Source of the DNA: Candidatus Colwelliibacteriota bacterium
GTDB lineage: Bacteria > Patescibacteriota > Minisyncoccia > UBA6257 > Colwellbacteraceae
DNA length: 7,280 nt
Reading direction: 5' to 3'
Assembly (NCBI GenBank): GCA_027310265.1
Contig: DAIDBC010000029.1
Span: 1 to 7,280, forward strand
Positions 1-6,309 of the stretch are shown piece after piece; the first letter of the stretch is position 1; each line of letters begins with the position of its first letter. The notes beneath the pieces are model-generated. The model was not told the DNA's origin. It saw only the letters and a program-made list of their open reading frames with translations, and searched no databases. The position numbers were made by a program, and so were the translations under genes.

Positions 1-40
1 CCTCTACCATACCGAATCCACCGCACGTTGGGCAAGTCAT
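1..40 (-). CDS. N-terminal start of an unidentified gene with a CxxCxGxG zinc motif (partial)
   Basis: Only 13 codons are inside the window, reading MTCPTCGGFGMVE and leaving over the left edge. The start is well fixed: the ATG at 40-38 is preceded in frame by AAA, ACA and a TAA stop at 49-47, so no earlier start exists unless a non-standard codon is used. CPTCGGFG fits the CxxCxGxG repeat of the DnaJ cysteine-rich domain exactly, but here it stands at residues 3-10, where DnaJ has its J domain. It could therefore be a small zinc-ribbon protein, or a protein with a DnaJ-type zinc finger at its start. The gene is divergent from miaA, with a 99-base spacer. Function is not assignable, and a chance ORF cannot be excluded from so short a stretch. 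Confidence 0.45.
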   Translation of the reverse strand, partial: MTCPTCGGFGMVE

Positions 41-91
41 TTTTGTTTAATTAACTGTTGCTGTCTAGTTCACGACCTTTAATAAAAAGCT

Positions 92-120
92 ACACTTTCA
101 CATTTATAGATTCCTACAAT
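92..120 (+). promoter_or_regulatory. Possible miaA promoter
   Basis: TACAAT at 115-120 matches five of six bases of a sigma-70 -10 element. The -35 position 17 bases upstream (ACACTT, 92-97) is weak. A near-consensus TTCACA at 97-102 is too close to pair with it, but would pair with a poorer TAGATA at 120-125. Transcription would start around 127, leaving a leader of only about 13 bases before the miaA ATG, with no ribosome binding site. A promoter is needed somewhere in this divergent spacer, but the exact elements are uncertain. Confidence 0.3.
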
Positions 121-139
121 AGATAGCCGTGACTGTCAA
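111..139 (-). promoter_or_regulatory. Possible promoter for the left-edge minus-strand gene
   Basis: On the minus strand a perfect TTGACA -35 hexamer lies at 139-134, directly next to the miaA start codon. It is followed after 17 bases by TAGGAA (116-111), a poor -10 element. Transcription would begin near 104, giving a leader of about 64 bases. The -35 match and spacing are good, but the -10 keeps only three consensus bases and lacks the important final T, so this may be chance. Confidence 0.25.
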
Positions 140-1048
140 ATGAGAAAAGCCCGACCTAAAGTTATCGTCGTCATTGGACCCACTGCGAGTGGTAAGAGCA
201 GCCTTGCGGTTAAAATCGCCAAACGTTTCGGGGGCGAGGTTGTTTCTGCTGACTCAAGACAAATATATCGTGGATTGGAAATAGGGAGCGGTGCAGTGAC
301 TAAAAAGGAAATGGGCGGAATCCCCCACTACCTTTTGGGCATCGCCGATCCGAAGAAGATTTTTACGGTGGCGCATTTTAAGCGTCTAGCCGACAGGAAA
401 ATAAAAGAAATAATTTCGAGGGGGCGTGTGCCGATTGTAGCCGGCGGAACTGGATTTTACGTTCGGGCGGTAACTCAAGGAATTACTGCACCGGCCGTGA
501 AACCAAATTCGAAATTGAGAAATGAACTGGAACACAAATCTGCTGACGAGCTTACAAAAATACTCTACAAACTAGATCGGCGGCGCTATCAAAATATTGA
601 TAAGAAAAACAAACGTCGTTTGATTCGGGCGATTGAAATTACCCAAGCTTTGGGTAAGGTCCCACCGCTAAAAACTTCGGCGCCGCAGGCGGATTTTAAG
701 ATTATCGGGATCGCAACAAACGGACGGGAACTTAAAGAAGCAATCGAAAAACGCGTAAAGAAAATGATAAAACTTGGCCTCACTGAAGAGACCAAAAAAC
801 TTTTGCGCCGCGGAATCAATAAGAAAAGGATCCGAGAGTTCGGTTTTGAATATCAGGAAACCTTGAGATACATCGACGGCGAGATTACAAAGAACGATCT
901 TACAAACTTGATCGTTAAGAGGACCGTGGACTACGCGAAGCGCCAGATGACCTGGTTCAGGCGCGATAAAGGCATTATTTGGCTAGATGATCCGCGAAAA
1001 GCTTACGCAATAGTTCGGGATTTCCTCGCCCCTTCAACTCACCCATAG
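140..1048 (+). CDS. miaA: tRNA (adenosine(37)-N6)-dimethylallyltransferase MiaA
   Basis: MiaA moves the dimethylallyl group of DMAPP onto N6 of A37 in tRNAs that read codons beginning with U, the first step toward ms2i6A. At 302 residues it has normal family length. Visible motifs are the P-loop GPTASGKS (13-20), SADSRQIYRGL (36-46) with the conserved Asp38, GIPHYLL (60-66), the GGTGFYVRA substrate loop near residue 103, the KNKRRLIRAIEI helix, and the C-terminal YAKRQMTWFRRDK tRNA-binding segment. The usual IGTAKP reads IGSGAVT here, a variant I associate from memory with Candidate Phyla Radiation sequences. The ATG at 140 is the only plausible start: the frame has a TAG stop at 107-109 and no ATG, GTG or TTG in between. 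No Shine-Dalgarno sequence precedes it. Its last 74 bases overlap the convergent gatB end; both reading frames carry conserved C-terminal sequence up to or near this zone. Confidence 0.96.
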   Translation: MRKARPKVIVVIGPTASGKSSLAVKIAKRFGGEVVSADSRQIYRGLEIGSGAVTKKEMGGIPHYLLGIADPKKIFTVAHFKRLADRKIKEIISRGRVPIVAGGTGFYVRAVTQGITAPAVKPNSKLRNELEHKSADELTKILYKLDRRRYQNIDKKNKRRLIRAIEITQALGKVPPLKTSAPQADFKIIGIATNGRELKEAIEKRVKKMIKLGLTEETKKLLRRGINKKRIREFGFEYQETLRYIDGEITKNDLTNLIVKRTVDYAKRQMTWFRRDKGIIWLDDPRKAYAIVRDFLAPSTHP

Positions 1049-2426
1049 CCCTACCAACCAGGGCTTCGATCGCGCTTATCTTACCCTTTTTATAATCTTC
1101 AACCGCTTTAGGCACAGAACTTATCACTTTCTCGACGATCTCCATAAGCTCTCTTTCATTTGTAACCTGTCCAAGGTTATCGGTCTCGAGCAGTTCGTGA
1201 GGATCGAAACCTTTCTCCAACATCTTCGAGAGCATATCCTTGGCCGTGCGGCTGGAAATTTTGTCCGCGGCAACAAGCGCAATCAGATGGGCGAAGTTAA
1301 CCGGCGGTATTTTCTCTGAGAGTTCGCCGATGCCCATCCCGGTTTTCTGCATCAGCCCTTTTAGGTCGCTCAAGAAATAATTTGCGACCAACTCCGTTGA
1401 CCTACCGTCACCCCCTGCGGCGGCGAGTTCGGATACGGTCTTTTCGAAGTAAGAGGCTGTTTCTTGGTCTTCAGTGAGCAACGCGACCTGCTCCGGCACA
1501 AGATTAAATTCTTTTGTAAACCTGTCTCGTTTAGCCTCAGGCAATTCGGGAATATCGGACTTTATCTCCTCAACCTCCGCTCTATTTATCGTAAGCGGCG
1601 GCAAATCCGGCTCCGGCATATAGCGATAATCGTGTGCCTCCTCTTTTATGCGTTGAGAGACGGTAACCCCACGATCATCCCAGCCACGCGTTTCTTGGAT
1701 AACTGTTCCGCCACCATCCAAAATCTTTGATTGCCGATCAATTTCATAAGCAATTGCATCCCTAACCGCACGAAATGAGTTGAGATTTTTAACTTCGACT
1801 TTCGTACCCAGCTTTCCGCCCGGTTCGGCCACCGAAAGGTTCGCTTCAACACGCATTTGTCCTTTTTCCATATCGGCATCGGAAGCGCCCAAATAGCGCA
1901 GAATAAGCTGTAATTCTCTGGCGAACTCCAATGCCTGTTCCGCGGAGGTTATGTCTGGCTCGGTAACAAGTTCCATCAACGGCACGCTGGAACGATTGAA
2001 ATCAACGTAACTGGAGTCAGGATCCCGCCCATGCGTGCCAGGCAGCTGGTGCAATAGTCTCGCGGTATCTTCCTCAAGGTGAATACGTATCAGGCGAACT
2101 CCTTTTAGCGAGCCGCCGACCACCAGTGGTTCATCGTACTGGCTGATTTGGTAACCCTTAGGCAAGTCAGGGTAAAAATAGTTCTTGCGGTCAAACTTGG
2201 AGAACTCTGCTATCTTGCCCCCCAGGGCTAAACCTACTGCGATAACCTTCCGCACCGCCTCGCGGTTTATGGTGGGAAGCACGCCGGGATGGCCGAGACA
2301 GACCGGACAGACGTTGATGTTGGGGTGCCGCTCTTCAGAATCATTCGCACAACCGCAGAACATTTTGGTCGCGGTTTTAAGTTCGGCGTGAATCTCCAGC
2401 CCGATAGTGGGCACAAAACGGCTCAT
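975..2426 (-). CDS. gatB: Aspartyl/glutamyl-tRNA(Asn/Gln) amidotransferase subunit B
   Basis: GatB is the kinase and tRNA-binding subunit of GatCAB. It phosphorylates the misacylated Glu on Glu-tRNAGln (or Asp on Asp-tRNAAsn) and uses ammonia channelled from GatA to make the amide. The 483-residue length is typical. Residues 8-13 read IGLEIH; FCGC (23-26) and CPVC (40-43) supply the zinc-site cysteines; FDRKNYFYPDLPKGYQISQYD-like active-site sequence follows near 79-99; MPEPDLPPL is near 270; and a YqeY-like helical tail fills roughly 335-483, ending in the usual NPELL-type segment. gatA and gatC are not in this window, so the complex must be completed from elsewhere. The start ATG lies three bases after the tmk stop, which suggests coupled translation; no Shine-Dalgarno is seen. 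It is the last gene of the minus-strand train and runs 74 bases into miaA on the opposite strand. Confidence 0.97.
   Translation of the reverse strand: MSRFVPTIGLEIHAELKTATKMFCGCANDSEERHPNINVCPVCLGHPGVLPTINREAVRKVIAVGLALGGKIAEFSKFDRKNYFYPDLPKGYQISQYDEPLVVGGSLKGVRLIRIHLEEDTARLLHQLPGTHGRDPDSSYVDFNRSSVPLMELVTEPDITSAEQALEFARELQLILRYLGASDADMEKGQMRVEANLSVAEPGGKLGTKVEVKNLNSFRAVRDAIAYEIDRQSKILDGGGTVIQETRGWDDRGVTVSQRIKEEAHDYRYMPEPDLPPLTINRAEVEEIKSDIPELPEAKRDRFTKEFNLVPEQVALLTEDQETASYFEKTVSELAAAGGDGRSTELVANYFLSDLKGLMQKTGMGIGELSEKIPPVNFAHLIALVAADKISSRTAKDMLSKMLEKGFDPHELLETDNLGQVTNERELMEIVEKVISSVPKAVEDYKKGKISAIEALVGRAMGELKGRGNPELLRKLFADHLAK
1047..1065. terminator. Weak inverted repeat at the miaA stop codon
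   Basis: AGCCCT (1047-1052) and AGGGCT (1060-1065) form a perfect six-base stem with a seven-base loop that starts inside the miaA TAG stop. It is the only stem-loop I noticed at the convergent miaA/gatB junction. No T-run follows on either strand, and it lies wholly in gatB coding sequence (EALVGRAMGE), so it is not a convincing intrinsic terminator and may be chance. Confidence 0.15.
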
Positions 2427-2429
2427 CAG

Positions 2430-3098
2430 TTACTTTTTTAGGATATCTTCAATGACTTTCCACACTTTAGTATGGACTTCGATTTCGCTTAACTCCCGAT
2501 CCTCGTCAAAGCATTTAACGGCAGTGAAGTAATCGGGGTAATTCTTGGCTGCCCAAAGATAGGCAGCTTGAGCCTTCTTTAGATGGGCATGGTCGACCTC
2601 ATGTGCATCCTTACTGCGGCCGCGCGACTCGACGCGGGTCGAAGCTACTTCCGGCGGAATCCATAGAATGATGCTCGTCTCTGGCCTAGGTATCTCCATG
2701 CGCTCAAATTCCAGATCAAAAAGCCAATCAACGAAGCGTGTACGTTCGGCATCGTCATCAATCTTTCCACCTTGGTGGCCGACATTCGAACCAGTATAGC
2801 GGTCGGCCAGGACCACGAAACCGTCGTTCAGGTAGCGCCGTATTTCAAAAGAAGCGTCATAACGATCCAGCGCGTAGAAAAGCGAGGCGCGATACGGCCC
2901 GATTTCATCCGGAGTCCCATAAGGATGTTCAAGGCTCAGGTATTGCTTTATAAAGTACGACGATGGTTTATCGTAGCGCGGGAAAGCGATGATTTTGTAC
3001 GGTATACCTCTATCCTCGAATTTCTTCGCCGCAAGGTTAAGTTGAGTTCCCTTGCCAACCCCGTCTATCCCTTCAAGAGCAATCAGTTTTCCGGCCAT
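2430..3098 (-). CDS. tmk: Thymidylate kinase, divergent subfamily
   Basis: The predicted reaction is dTMP + ATP to dTDP, in the dTTP pathway. The 222-residue protein has a P-loop GIDGVGKGT (10-18), a DR motif in ADRYTGSNVGHQG (98-110), and a LID-like segment with Arg155, Arg159 and Arg161 followed by DAHEVD (164-169). The usual bacterial TREPGGT substrate motif is absent; its place is taken by AFPRYDKPSS (38-47). The combination FP-x-Y-D-x-PSS, DRYT-x-SN-x-x-HQ, and D-x-HE-x-D resembles a second thymidylate-kinase-like family I recall from clostridia rather than E. coli Tmk. It could therefore act on a related deoxynucleotide, but as the only candidate here dTMP kinase is the best call. It lies 35 bases after rplK and three before gatB. 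The ATG at 3098 gives the P-loop its normal position; an AAGAG just upstream is at best a weak ribosome binding site. Confidence 0.88.
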   Translation of the reverse strand: MAGKLIALEGIDGVGKGTQLNLAAKKFEDRGIPYKIIAFPRYDKPSSYFIKQYLSLEHPYGTPDEIGPYRASLFYALDRYDASFEIRRYLNDGFVVLADRYTGSNVGHQGGKIDDDAERTRFVDWLFDLEFERMEIPRPETSIILWIPPEVASTRVESRGRSKDAHEVDHAHLKKAQAAYLWAAKNYPDYFTAVKCFDEDRELSEIEVHTKVWKVIEDILKK

Positions 3099-3133
3099 AC
3101 TCTTTTTAGTATAACGTAGCCGGTTTAGAACTC

Positions 3134-3559
3134 CTACTGCTCAATATCGATGCCCATCGAACGGGCGGTGCCAGCGATGATTTTCTCCGCAGCCTCAACA
3201 TCATTGGCGTTCAAGTCGCCCATCTTGCGTTCGGCGATGCGGTGTAAATCTTCTTTGCTTATTTTCCCAACTTTCTGTTTGTTCGGAACACCCGATCCTT
3301 TTTCAATACCCGCGGCTTTCCTCAAAAGATCCGAGGCCGGCGGGGTTTTCAATTTGAAACTGAAACTGCGATCCTCGTAAACGGTAATTTCGGCCGGAAC
3401 TATATCCCCGGCCATATCTTTGGTCGCTTCGTTAAATTTAGTGCAGAACTCCTGAATACTCACGCCGTGCTGGCCCAAAGCCGGGCCGATCGGCGGAGCC
3501 GGGTTGGCCTTACCAGCCTCGATCTGCAACTTAAGAACTGTTTTTACCTTCTTAGCCAT
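3134..3559 (-). CDS. rplK: 50S ribosomal protein L11 (uL11)
   Basis: L11 forms the base of the ribosomal stalk with 23S rRNA helices 43-44 and takes part in GTPase-factor binding. All 141 residues match the family in length and order. The N-terminal domain carries KLQIEAGKANPAPPIGPALGQ-like sequence around residues 10-30, including the Pro22-Pro23 pair of the thiostrepton-binding face, then GVSIQEFCTKFN. The C-terminal rRNA-binding domain has TPPASDLLRKAAGI, the GKI segment, and the GTARSMGI ending. It follows nusG by 16 bases, the usual neighbour, but rplA (L1), which normally comes next, is replaced by tmk. The start ATG at 3559 is the family start; its upstream region (GGACTACCAAATT) holds no proper Shine-Dalgarno. 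Confidence 0.98.
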   Translation of the reverse strand: MAKKVKTVLKLQIEAGKANPAPPIGPALGQHGVSIQEFCTKFNEATKDMAGDIVPAEITVYEDRSFSFKLKTPPASDLLRKAAGIEKGSGVPNKQKVGKISKEDLHRIAERKMGDLNANDVEAAEKIIAGTARSMGIDIEQ

Positions 3560-3575
3560 AATTTGGTAGTCCGAA

Positions 3576-4142
3576 CTATACCTTTTTTATTTGCAGTGAA
3601 TCAAGTTCGACAGCGGTATCGCGGCCGAAAACTGGTACAAGCACTTTGACGCGTCCCCGTTGTTCATCGACTTCGGATACGCGCCCGTCGTAATCCTTAA
3701 ATGGTCCGTCAGTTATGCGCACCAGGTCACCTACGCGTACATCAACTTTGAACTTCGGCTCGCTGCCGCCGGTACGGGCCAAAAGAGACTGTACCTCTTC
3801 ATACGAAAGCGGGGTGGGTTTGGTCGGATCCGCGCCAACAAAACCAGTAACCCGCGGCGTGTTCCGCACAACGTACCAAGTGCCATCGTCCAAGATCATC
3901 TCAACAAGCACATAGCCGGGGTAAATTTTTTCTTCCACCGTAACCCGCTTGCCGTTTTTGATCTTAATCTTCTTTTCCTTGGGCACCATTACCCTGAATA
4001 TCTTGTTCTCAAGACCCAGGGAATTTATACGTTGCTCTAGATAGTGCGCAACCGCGTCCTCGTAGCCGGAATAGGTATGCACGGCGTACCACTGGCGTAA
4101 GCCCTGCTTTTCGTTCTCGGTTAAAACTTTCTTTCTTGGCAT
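3576..4142 (-). CDS. nusG: Transcription termination/antitermination factor NusG
   Basis: NusG binds the RNA polymerase clamp to suppress pausing, and through its KOW domain contacts Rho or ribosomal protein S10. The 188 residues show the NGN domain from about 17 (QWYAVHTYSGYED) to 118, including YPGYVLVEM (74-82) and NTPRVTGFVG (94-103). A short linker leads to the KOW domain from about 135 (VGDLVRITDGPFKDYDGRV) to the end. A roughly 14-residue charged N-terminal extension before the NGN domain is within normal variation. The start ATG is three bases after the secE stop, so translation is probably coupled; no Shine-Dalgarno is visible. The secE-nusG-rplK order is the conserved bacterial one. 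Confidence 0.98.
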   Translation of the reverse strand: MPRKKVLTENEKQGLRQWYAVHTYSGYEDAVAHYLEQRINSLGLENKIFRVMVPKEKKIKIKNGKRVTVEEKIYPGYVLVEMILDDGTWYVVRNTPRVTGFVGADPTKPTPLSYEEVQSLLARTGGSEPKFKVDVRVGDLVRITDGPFKDYDGRVSEVDEQRGRVKVLVPVFGRDTAVELDSLQIKKV

Positions 4143-4145
4143 AGC

Positions 4146-4334
4146 TTAGCTGCCGACAACCCGGCCTAAAAGATACAGGAAAGCGAAATCAACCGCGCCC
4201 AAAAAAGCGGCGACGACCAGCGACAAACCAATCACGACGATAACCATCCTGGTGGTCTCCTTGCGGGTTGGCCAATTCACGTGCTGGAGTTCCTGCCGTG
4301 ATTCTTTTAAAAACGATGTAAGACGCCCTAACAT
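4146..4334 (-). CDS. secE: Preprotein translocase subunit SecE (short, single-span form)
   Basis: SecE clamps SecY in the SecYEG membrane channel. This is the short single-helix type: an amphipathic N-terminal stretch with the signature SRQELQHVNWPTRKE (about residues 13-27), then one membrane segment from roughly 30 to 57. I start it at the ATG at 4334-4332 (62 residues). A TTG lies immediately upstream in frame at 4337-4335 and would add one residue, but ATG is the better initiator and neither has a ribosome binding site. It follows gyrB by 26 bases instead of the common rpmG or tRNA-Trp neighbours, with no terminator or clear promoter in that gap. nusG follows after three bases. Confidence 0.95.
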   Translation of the reverse strand: MLGRLTSFLKESRQELQHVNWPTRKETTRMVIVVIGLSLVVAAFLGAVDFAFLYLLGRVVGS

Positions 4335-4360
4335 CAAAGGAAGATTAGCCTGAAAAGATG

Positions 4361-6283
4361 CTACAAATCAAGGTTAGAGACGAGATGACCACGGGTCATG
4401 ATGAAGTGCTTCCGAGGCATAACATCCGAACCCATCAGGATATCAAACATCCGGTCAGCCTCTCGCGCGTCCTCAATTGTCACCCGTTTTAAGATGCGCA
4501 CACCCGGATCCATCGTCGTCTCGCGCAATTGCTCGGGGTTCATCTCACCTAAACCCTTATAACGCTGAACATTGGCGCTTGCGCCTTTTAACTCTTTGAT
4601 CACGGCATCCTTTTGTTCTTCGCTCCAGGCATAACGCACATTCTTGCCGCTAGATAGGTGGTATAGAGGCGGTTGGGCAATATAAAGATAGCCGCCCTGA
4701 ATCACCGGCAAGAAATGGCGGTAGAACAAACTTAGAAGCAGGGTGCGGATATGCGCGCCATCCACGTCGGCATCGGTCATCAAGATGATTTTGTGGTAGC
4801 GGAGCTTTCCAATATCGAACTCTTCGGCTATCGCCGTACCCAGGGCAACAATAAGTGCGGTGATTTCTTTATTCACCAGCATCTTATCGATACGGGATTT
4901 CTCAACGTTCAATATCTTACCCCTCAAGGGCAGAATGGCCTGGGTGCGCCGGTCACGCGCCTGTTTGGCGCTACCACCGGCTGAATCGCCCTCGACAATA
5001 AACAACTCTGAGTCCTCCGCTTTTTTCGACTGGCAGTCAGCCAATTTTCCTGGCAGAGTAAGGCCCTCTAGTGCGCCTTTTCTTAAAATTGTCTCTTTGG
5101 CGGCCTTGGCGGCTTTTCTGGCCTTTGCAGCCAGGAGGCACTTGGCAACGATATGTTCCGCATCGCTCTTATATTTCTCCAGGAACTCCCGCAGGCCCGC
5201 ATTTACCACCGCTTCCACCGCGGTGCGCGCTTCCGGATTGCCAAGCTTCGCTTTGGTCTGACCCTCGAACTGCGGATTCAGTATCTTTACCGAAACGATG
5301 GCGGTCAGCCCTTCACGTACGTCATCACCGGAGAGATTTTCCTCTTTTTCCTTGATGTAACCACCTGACCTTGCATAGTCGTTTAGCGTCCGGGTAAGGG
5401 CCGACTTGAAACCGGTAAGATGCATTCCGCCCTCCGGAGTATGTATGTTGTTCGCGAAAGCCAACTCCGAAGTCTCGATTCCATCGTTGTAGGATAGGGC
5501 AACCTCAACAGCAATACTGTCGCTTTCTTTATCGACATAGAAAATGTGATCTTGAATCGGCTTGTCGCCATCGGTAGAAAGATAATCCAAGAAAGACTTA
5601 ATGCCGCCCTCAAAACGAAACCCGTAGTAGAACGACGGATCAGAGTGCAAATCAGTGAAGGTTATGCGCACCCCTTTGGTTAAATAAGCCTGTTCGCGGA
5701 GATATTCCAAAACCCTTTTACGGTCAAATTCAATTTTCGAGAACACTTGTTCGTCCGGCGTGAAAGTTACGACGGTTCCTGTTTTGTCACACTTACCCGC
5801 CTCTTTAACCTTATACTTCGGGACGCCGCGGCTGTATTCCTGGACGTATTTCTTACCGTCGCGGCAAACCTCCACCCTCATATCAATGGAAAGCGCATTT
5901 ACCACTGACACGCCTACGCCGTGCAGGCCGCCGGATACTTTATACGAACCGCCGCCGAATTTTCCGCCGGCATGCAAAGTCGTAAGAACGGTTTCCAAAG
6001 CCGATTTCTTGGTCTGAGGATGAATATCAACCGGAATGCCACGGCCGTCATCGGTTACCTGCACACTTTTACCATCTGGCAACAAAGAAATGTTTATGTC
6101 TTTCGCAAAACCACCCATCGCTTCATCGATGGAATTGTTTACCACCTCCCAAATAAGGTGGTGCAGACCGTCCGGACCGGTCGAGCCGATGTACATTCCG
6201 GGACGTTTTCGCACCGGTTCCAACCCCTCTAAAACAAAAATATCCTTGGCGGTGTAGGACTCTTTCTTCTGTTCTTTAGGCAT
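4361..6283 (-). CDS. gyrB: DNA gyrase subunit B
   Basis: GyrB is the ATPase and TOPRIM subunit of DNA gyrase, which works as GyrA2GyrB2 to introduce negative supercoils; gyrA is not in the window. At 640 residues it is the short form without the large insertion of E. coli GyrB. The GHKL ATPase has RPGMYIGST (27-35), catalytic Glu46, VTDDGRGIPV with Asp78, and GGLHGVGVSVVNALS. The TOPRIM domain has EGDSAGG (Glu431) and DADVDG (Asp504, Asp506), followed by QRYKGLGEMNPEQL from 573 and an NLDL ending typical of GyrB rather than ParE. EVVNNSIDEA (46-55) has Asn49 where Asp is usual. It is preceded by a good promoter and a terminator-like hairpin in a leader of about 20 bases that lacks a Shine-Dalgarno. 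It appears to head a gyrB-secE-nusG-rplK-tmk-gatB operon. Confidence 0.97.
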   Translation of the reverse strand: MPKEQKKESYTAKDIFVLEGLEPVRKRPGMYIGSTGPDGLHHLIWEVVNNSIDEAMGGFAKDINISLLPDGKSVQVTDDGRGIPVDIHPQTKKSALETVLTTLHAGGKFGGGSYKVSGGLHGVGVSVVNALSIDMRVEVCRDGKKYVQEYSRGVPKYKVKEAGKCDKTGTVVTFTPDEQVFSKIEFDRKRVLEYLREQAYLTKGVRITFTDLHSDPSFYYGFRFEGGIKSFLDYLSTDGDKPIQDHIFYVDKESDSIAVEVALSYNDGIETSELAFANNIHTPEGGMHLTGFKSALTRTLNDYARSGGYIKEKEENLSGDDVREGLTAIVSVKILNPQFEGQTKAKLGNPEARTAVEAVVNAGLREFLEKYKSDAEHIVAKCLLAAKARKAAKAAKETILRKGALEGLTLPGKLADCQSKKAEDSELFIVEGDSAGGSAKQARDRRTQAILPLRGKILNVEKSRIDKMLVNKEITALIVALGTAIAEEFDIGKLRYHKIILMTDADVDGAHIRTLLLSLFYRHFLPVIQGGYLYIAQPPLYHLSSGKNVRYAWSEEQKDAVIKELKGASANVQRYKGLGEMNPEQLRETTMDPGVRILKRVTIEDAREADRMFDILMGSDVMPRKHFIMTRGHLVSNLDL

Positions 6284-6304
6284 AAAAAAGCCAGCTCATG
6301 GCTT
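6284..6304 (-). terminator. Terminator-like hairpin abutting the gyrB start codon
   Basis: On the minus strand AAGCCA (6304-6299), a five-base loop TGAGC and TGGCTT (6293-6288) make a perfect six-base stem; the T-run is six Ts (6289-6284) and ends against the gyrB ATG. This has the shape of a small intrinsic terminator for pheT transcripts. It is short, and lies downstream of the gyrB promoter rather than between pheT and that promoter. The predicted gyrB transcription start (about 6303) falls at the base of its left arm, so the gyrB mRNA would begin with this hairpin. Confidence 0.5.
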
Positions 6305-6309
6305 ATCTA

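Noticed and set aside
129..143. GTG-ACT-GTC-AAA-TGA mini-ORF overlapping the miaA ATG
   Set aside because: Four codons from a GTG with no ribosome binding site, too short to tell from chance.
1464..1879. Short ORFs on both strands inside gatB
   Set aside because: They lie within well-conserved GatB coding sequence and have no plausible product.
3108..3113. TATACT on the minus strand just before tmk, as an internal promoter
   Set aside because: No -35 element at 16-18 bases upstream, and the rplK-tmk gap is only 35 bases; read-through from rplK is simpler.
2772..3119. 115-codon plus-strand ORF opposite tmk
   Set aside because: It is covered by the real tmk gene and shows no domain or conserved motif.
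3660..4040. 126-codon plus-strand ORF opposite nusG
   Set aside because: It lies wholly antisense to a clear nusG, has no recognisable motif and no supporting start signal; a shadow frame.
4335..4337. TTG directly before the secE ATG as the start codon
   Set aside because: The adjacent ATG is the stronger initiator, and the TTG would add only one residue.
4860..5261. 133-codon plus-strand ORF opposite gyrB, with smaller overlapping ones
   Set aside because: It is antisense to conserved GyrB TOPRIM and transducer sequence, with biased Ser/Ala/Arg composition; a shadow of gyrB.
6115..6132. Inverted repeat CCATCG/CGATGG inside gyrB
   Set aside because: It lies in conserved ATPase coding sequence (SIDEAMGG region) with no T-run; explained by codon choice.
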